Shown: piece after piece, positions 60,008-64,000 of the stretch
Numbering within the stretch: the first letter of the stretch is position 1
How the letters are laid out: the number at the start of each line of letters is the position of its first letter
Origin: Rhodospirillales bacterium Ga0074136
GTDB lineage: Bacteria > Pseudomonadota > Alphaproteobacteria > Acetobacterales > Acetobacteraceae
Length of the DNA stretch: 64,000 nucleotides
NCBI GenBank assembly: GCA_001464375.1
Contig: LNEW01000075.1
Location: 1-64,000 of the forward strand
Direction: 5' to 3'
The notes under the pieces: model-generated
The model's database searches: none
The model's input: the letters and a program-made list of their open reading frames with translations, nothing else
What the model was told of the DNA's origin: nothing
Program-made: the position numbers and the translations under genes

Positions 60008-61273
60008 ATGCCGCACGACGTATTCCTCAGCTATGCGTCCGCCGACCGCGCCGCAGCGGATGCGGTTTGCGCGGCGCTGGAGACGCGCGGCATCCGCTGC
60101 TGGGTCGCCCCGCGCGACGTGCCGGCCGGCGCCGACTGGGGCGAGGCGATCCTGACCGCGATCGGCCGCGCGCATGCCATGGTGCTGGTGCTGTCGCGCC
60201 ACACCGCGGCCTCCGTGCATGTCAGGAACGAGGTTGTGACCGCGGTCTCGCAATCCCTGGCCCTGGTGCCCGTGCGCATCGAGGATTGCCAGCCGGGCGG
60301 CGCGCTGCGCCTGCACCTTGCGGGGTCGCATTGGCTGAACGTGTATCCCGCGCCGATCGACCAGCATGCCGATGCGCTGGCCGGCGGGGTCCGCCTGGCG
60401 CTGGCGGCGGATGCGACCATCGAGATTCCACGCGCCCAGGCGGCGGCGATGGTGGCCGCGGCGCGGGCCAGTGCCGCTGCCGGCGCGGACCGGGCCGGGG
60501 CGGTGGCGGCGGCGCGCCAGCGGGCCCATCCCGAGCGGCCCGTGGACCCGGGGGCGGTGCGACCCGAACACAAGGCGGCCCCGACTGCGCAGCCCCCGGC
60601 ACGGCGCGACCCGTCCGGGACGGCGCCAGCGAAGCGCGCGGACGGCACGCCAGCGCCGCACCTGCCGACGCCACGGCGCGGGCTCGGCATCGCGGTGGCG
60701 ATCGGCGGGCTCGTACTGCTGTGCGCGGCAGTCGCGGTTGCCTGGTTCTATGAGCCCCGGCTGAAGGGGCTGTTGGGCGCGACAGCCGCGTCGCCGGCGG
60801 ACACGCCTGCCGCACCGCCGGCGGCGCACCTTGTCGCAGCGTCCGGCGCCGCCGCGCCTCCTCCCGCGGGGCTTGGCGCTCCGACGCCGCCGGTGCCCTC
60901 CGCCCCCTCGCCCTTCATCGCCGCCCAGCCGGCATCGCCGCCGCGCAGCATGACGCAGGCGCCGCCGCCGCGCCCGATGCCCGCGCCCGCACGGGCGGCG
61001 CGCGTGATGAATGGCGCGACCACCACCATCGCCCAGTTGTTCGTCGCGCGGGTCGACGACGGGGTCGGGCACGAGGACTGGCTGGGCCAGGCGCAGATCA
61101 CGCCGGGCAATACGGTACTCCTGCGCCCGCCCGCCGGGCAGGGTTGCCTGTTCAACATCCGCGTCGTCTATGTTGGCGGCAGGACCGAGGATCGTCCGGG
61201 AGTTGACCTTTGCGCCGCACCCGATCTGCGTTTCGAGGGAAGCAAGGGCGCCGGTGGACCCTCGCCGCGCTGA
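60008..61273 (+). CDS. TIR-domain membrane protein with periplasmic beta domain
   Basis: A 421-residue protein. Residues 1-130 are a bacterial TIR domain: HDVFLSYASADRAAADAVCA, box-2-like WVAPRDVPAGADWGEAI and a helix with SVHVRNEVVTA, whose Glu75 is at the position of the NADase Glu. An Ala/Pro linker leads to one membrane span (226-248), a second Pro-rich linker, and a small domain at 331-411 with MNG, a P-x-G-N turn and Cys380/Cys402. Topology puts the TIR in the cytosol and the last domain in the periplasm. It is divergent from the cyclase operon, 212 bases away. Confidence 0.87.
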   Translation: MPHDVFLSYASADRAAADAVCAALETRGIRCWVAPRDVPAGADWGEAILTAIGRAHAMVLVLSRHTAASVHVRNEVVTAVSQSLALVPVRIEDCQPGGALRLHLAGSHWLNVYPAPIDQHADALAGGVRLALAADATIEIPRAQAAAMVAAARASAAAGADRAGAVAAARQRAHPERPVDPGAVRPEHKAAPTAQPPARRDPSGTAPAKRADGTPAPHLPTPRRGLGIAVAIGGLVLLCAAVAVAWFYEPRLKGLLGATAASPADTPAAPPAAHLVAASGAAAPPPAGLGAPTPPVPSAPSPFIAAQPASPPRSMTQAPPPRPMPAPARAARVMNGATTTIAQLFVARVDDGVGHEDWLGQAQITPGNTVLLRPPAGQGCLFNIRVVYVGGRTEDRPGVDLCAAPDLRFEGSKGAGGPSPR

Positions 61274-61578
61274 GCCTGCTCGCCGTACCGGCCTTGGCGC
61301 AGGACCAGCGGCCACGCACCTTCACGCTGATGAATGGCGGGGCCGCCGCGGTGGTCGCCGTGGAGGTGTCGCCGAGCGGCCAGGCCCGATTCGGCGACTC
61401 GATGATCGGCCGGGTCGAATTGCCGCCGGGCAACGCGCTGCACATGACGCCGCCCCCTGGCACGCCATGCCTCAACGACCTGCGCATCCGCTGGGCCGAT
61501 GGCCGCATCGAGCAGCGCGTGCGGGAGGATCTGTGCCAGCCCCAACGCATGATCCGCCTGACCCCATCTGCCAATTGA
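61210..61578 (+). CDS. secreted stand-alone version of the TIR protein's periplasmic domain
   Basis: A 122-residue exported protein. The signal peptide is basic (RRTRSAFRGKQGRRW) then hydrophobic, ending PALA at about 30. The mature part aligns by eye with residues 331-411 of the TIR protein: MNG, an I/V strand, IG before P-x-G-N, PPG-x2-C, a DGR turn and DLC, with both cysteines kept (87, 109). The start is TTG 61210, 64 bases inside the TIR gene; GGGAG lies seven bases upstream and no other start exists. Ligand or competitor of the receptor domain is a reasonable guess. Confidence 0.8.
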   Translation: MRRTRSAFRGKQGRRWTLAALSLLAVPALAQDQRPRTFTLMNGGAAAVVAVEVSPSGQARFGDSMIGRVELPPGNALHMTPPPGTPCLNDLRIRWADGRIEQRVREDLCQPQRMIRLTPSAN

Positions 61579-61588
61579 AGGGAATGCC

Positions 61589-63280
61589 ATGACCGGCGAC
61601 TGGACCGCCCGCGCGGGTACGCGCTTCACGACCCAGAAGCGCCCGGCCATGGGCACGCGCGGCATGGTGGTGACCAACCATCCGCTGGCCTCGGCCGCGG
61701 GCGCCGAGATGCTGGCGGCCGGCGGCAATGCCTTCGACGGCGCGATCGCGGCGCTGTTCACGCTCACGGTGGTCGAACCGATGATGGTCGGGCTGCTGGG
61801 CGGCGGCACGGCACATCTGCGTCTGGCCGACGGCACGCATACCGTGATCGACGGCATGGCGCGCTGCGCCGCCGCCGCACGGCCGGACATGTTCACTCCC
61901 GCGCAGGCGGAGAACCCGCGCAACCTGGAGGCGGTGGGCCGCGTGAACGCGGTGGGCGGGTTGTCGGTGGCGACGCCGGGCAACCTCAAGGCGTGGTGCG
62001 AGATACTTGAGCGCTTCGGCAGCATGCCGCTGGCGGATGTGATGGCGCCGGCGATCCGGCATGCCGAGCGTGGCTATCGCGCCACGCCATACCTGGCGGA
62101 ATGCGCGGCCGAGGCAGCGCCGGACCTGGCCAAGGACCCCGCCATCGCGGCGATCTACCTGCCCGGCGGGTCGCCGCTGAAGCCCGGGCATCGCGTGGTG
62201 CAGGGCGATTATGCGCAGACGTTGAAGACCATCGCGCAGCAGGGCGCGGCGGCGATCGGCGGCGCGCTGGGCGCGGCGGTGGCCGAGGGCATCGCGCGTG
62301 CCGGCGGCATCGTCACCGCCGCGGACATGATCGACTACCGCACCATCGAGCGCGTGCCGCTGCGTGGGCCATACCGCGACGTGGAGGTGGTGTTGCCGCC
62401 GCCGCCGGCGTCGTCCGGCGTGCATGTGCTGCAGATGCTGAACATCCTGTCGGGGTGGGATCTGCGCGCGCTCGGCTTCGGGTCCGCCGACACGCTGCAT
62501 CTGCTGGCCGAGGCGCTCAAGATCGCCTTTGCGGATCGTGCGGCGGCGTCGGGCGATCCGGCCTTCGTGGATGTGCCAGTGGAGCGGCTGGTTTCGGCGA
62601 CGTACGGCGCGGAGCGGCGGGCGCGCATCGACATGGCGCGGGCCCAGGATTGGGCGGCGGGGATCGCCTCCGCCGAGAGCCCGCACACCACGCACATCAC
62701 GGTGGCGGATGGCGAGGGCGGCATCGCCTGCATGACGCAGACGATCAATTCCACCTTCGGTGCGCGCTTCATCGTGCATGGCACGGGGATGATCCCGAAC
62801 AACTACCTGGCAACCTTCGACCCACGGCCCGGGCGGGCCTTGTCGATCGCGGCGGGCAAACGGGTGACGACATCGATGGCGCCGATGATCGTGCTGCGGG
62901 GTGGCAAGCCGGCCTATGCGCTGGGGATGCCTGGTGGGTTGCGCATCTTTGGCTGCGTGATGCAGGGGATGCTGAACCTGGTGGACCACGGCATGAGCCT
63001 GCAGGAGGCGGTGGAGGCGCCGCGCCTGTGGACGCAAGGCGATGCCGTGGAGATCGAGCCGGCCTTCGACGAGGCCGTGCGGGCATCGCTGGCCGCGCGC
63101 GGCCATGTGCTGGCGCGCATGCCGCATATCGGTGGCGGCATGTGCGCGATCGGGTTCGGCGCGGATGGTGCAATGGAGGGTGCCGCCTGCTGGCGCGCCG
63201 ATGGCACCGCGGTCGGCGTCGGTGGCGGGCTTGCGCGCGAGGGCGTCCGCTTCTGGCCGGATGCCGCGGGCGTCCGCTGA
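61589..63280 (+). CDS. gamma-glutamyltransferase family protein, atypical
   Basis: A 563-residue Ntn-hydrolase precursor, expected to cleave itself at the Thr in SPHTTHITVAD (about 369-379) into two chains. N-terminal marks are GMVVTNHPLASAAGAEMLAA and TLTVVEPMMVGLLGGGTAHL. At the glutamate-binding site DGMARCA replaces the usual D-x-R-E-x-A-P, and GMPGGLRI replaces G-S-P-G-G-S-R-I, so the natural substrate may not be glutathione. No signal peptide is seen. AAGGGA precedes the ATG, 11 bases after the preceding gene. Confidence 0.88.
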   Translation: MTGDWTARAGTRFTTQKRPAMGTRGMVVTNHPLASAAGAEMLAAGGNAFDGAIAALFTLTVVEPMMVGLLGGGTAHLRLADGTHTVIDGMARCAAAARPDMFTPAQAENPRNLEAVGRVNAVGGLSVATPGNLKAWCEILERFGSMPLADVMAPAIRHAERGYRATPYLAECAAEAAPDLAKDPAIAAIYLPGGSPLKPGHRVVQGDYAQTLKTIAQQGAAAIGGALGAAVAEGIARAGGIVTAADMIDYRTIERVPLRGPYRDVEVVLPPPPASSGVHVLQMLNILSGWDLRALGFGSADTLHLLAEALKIAFADRAAASGDPAFVDVPVERLVSATYGAERRARIDMARAQDWAAGIASAESPHTTHITVADGEGGIACMTQTINSTFGARFIVHGTGMIPNNYLATFDPRPGRALSIAAGKRVTTSMAPMIVLRGGKPAYALGMPGGLRIFGCVMQGMLNLVDHGMSLQEAVEAPRLWTQGDAVEIEPAFDEAVRASLAARGHVLARMPHIGGGMCAIGFGADGAMEGAACWRADGTAVGVGGGLAREGVRFWPDAAGVR

Positions 63281-63292
63281 CGTTCCGGCGGT

Positions 63293-63344
63293 CCAGGTGG
63301 CACTGCCACCTGGCGGGAGGGTCCGGGAGGGCAGCGCCCTCCCG
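63293..63344. repeat. double-hairpin intergenic element (possible bidirectional terminator)
   Basis: Two perfect inverted repeats lie back to back: CCAGGTGGCA-C-TGCCACCTGG (63293-63313) and CGGGAGGGC-AGC-GCCCTCCCG (63324-63344), joined by CGGGAGGGTC and followed by TTT. They sit between the convergent gamma-glutamyltransferase and histidine kinase genes. The layout resembles REP-like palindromes that are scattered in related genomes; no second copy is in this window. Confidence 0.55.
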
Positions 63345-63428
63345 TTTCGCCGCGCACCAGGCAATCAGGCACCGCGGTTTTAGGAAGACGTAGCGCCGCA
63401 CTGGAGCTTCGGCTGCATTCGCGGGCCT

Positions 63429-64000
63429 TCAGCCTGCCGGCAATCCGATGCGCACCCGCAGCCCCGGTGCCGCATCCTCCAGGCTGATCGCCATGCCGTG
63501 CAGGTCCGCGACCGCCCGCGCCAGCGCGAGGCCGAGGCCGCTGCCGGGGGTGGAACGCGCCGAGTCGAGCCGCTGGAACCGCCCGAAGACGCGCTCGCGC
63601 TCGGTGGCCGGGATGCCCGGGCCGTCATCGACGATGGTGATGCCTGCGGCACCGAGCGCCAGCACGACGCGGCCGCCGGCGCGCCCGTGGCGCACCGCAT
63701 TCTCCACCAGGTTCGCGAGCATCTGCGTGAGCAGCGCCGGGTCGCCGGTGATGGCGATGCCGGGCGCGATGTCTGTCACCAGGCCCTGGCCGCGTTCCTC
63801 GGCCGCCGGCGCATAGACCTCGGCGACCGATTGCGCGATGGCGGACAGGTCGACCCGCGTGAAGCCTGCGCGCTGCGTGCCGGATTCGACCTGCGCGATG
63901 CGCAGGAGTGCCGCGAAGATGTCGAGCAGCGCGTCGGCCTCCTGCTGCGCCGCCGCGATCGCTTCGGCGGTGGGCAACGTGGCGGCGGCATCGAGCCGCT
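63429..64000 (-). CDS. sensor histidine kinase, C-terminal part (5' end outside window)
   Basis: The end of a two-component sensor kinase. At the window edge the frame is still open (R-L-D-A-A-A-T then LPTAEAIAAAQQEADALLDI), in the second dimerisation helix. The ATPase domain shows the N box MLANLVENAVRHG, G1 VDDGPGIPA, F box ERVFGRFQRLD and G2 GSGLGLALARAVADLHG. The His box, sensor part and partner regulator lie beyond the window. Confidence 0.93.
   Translation of the reverse strand, partial: RLDAAATLPTAEAIAAAQQEADALLDIFAALLRIAQVESGTQRAGFTRVDLSAIAQSVAEVYAPAAEERGQGLVTDIAPGIAITGDPALLTQMLANLVENAVRHGRAGGRVVLALGAAGITIVDDGPGIPATERERVFGRFQRLDSARSTPGSGLGLALARAVADLHGMAISLEDAAPGLRVRIGLPAG

Noticed and set aside
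1-64000. CRISPR arrays, tRNA or rRNA genes, insertion sequences, prophage genes
   Set aside because: No regularly spaced repeats, cloverleaf sequences, transposases, integrases or phage structural genes were recognised.

Overview
The window is high-GC DNA with dense gene packing, many ATGA stop/start overlaps, and several TTG or GTG starts behind good Shine-Dalgarno sites. The gene set (FtsK, RsmB, MmcB, a HIG1-type protein beside etfBA, rpe fused by overlap to a heparinase-like gene, DUF992 and DUF2459 proteins) fits an alphaproteobacterium. I infer an Acetobacteraceae/Roseomonas-like aerobic heterotroph. No rRNA, tRNA, insertion sequence or CRISPR array was seen.

Layout. 1-5.3 kb: end of ftsK, an AT-rich orphan lipoprotein, a DedA/GT39 pair and rsmB. 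5.3-11.4 kb: DUF2459 protein, Lrp-type regulator, KtrB/KtrA potassium uptake, rpe and a heparinase-like gene. 11.7-18.7 kb: a solute-binding protein and a racemase-family gene, a candidate small RNA, an SDR, an XRE regulator with a dyad operator, a K+ channel with a zinc ribbon, and a DUF992 protein. 18.7-21.7 kb: a beta-oxidation/electron-transfer block with two apparent lesions (a frameshifted 3-hydroxyacyl-CoA dehydrogenase and an etfB without its normal start). 21.7-39.1 kb: transporters and hydrolases, including an MscS-type channel, an M81 peptidase, two patatin-like lipases around a porin, M20 dipeptidase plus AbgT, MarC and an SLC13-type permease. 39.2-46.1 kb: MmcB, an SDR, a PQQ-type sugar dehydrogenase, and a CoA-transferase/acyl-CoA dehydrogenase/hydratase operon. 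46.2-55.7 kb: a DUF1311 protein, a five-gene operon matching the lva (levulinate/4-hydroxyacid) pathway, then an SDR, a cytochrome c, a hydroxyacid dehydrogenase and an MFS carrier. 55.7-61.6 kb: the most unusual locus. 61.6-64 kb: an atypical gamma-glutamyltransferase and the end of a histidine kinase.

The 55.7-61.6 kb locus has two divergent units. On the minus strand a TPR / SLOG-like / class III cyclase gene overlaps a CRP-type regulator gene, which overlaps the first of two tandem genes for secreted M35-type zinc peptidases. On the plus strand is a TIR-domain protein with one membrane span and a periplasmic beta domain, overlapping a small gene that encodes a secreted stand-alone version of that same domain. 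I propose a cyclic-nucleotide-controlled envelope sensing or conflict system; the parts are visible in the sequence, the joint function is inference.

The lva-like operon (47.1-52.1 kb) has a CoA ligase, SDR, APH-type kinase, DUF6285 partner and acyl-CoA dehydrogenase, enough to turn a 4-oxo- or 4-hydroxyacid into an enoyl-CoA for beta-oxidation. Together with the CaiB/ACAD/ECH operon, etfBA and the lipases this indicates a life on organic and fatty acids.
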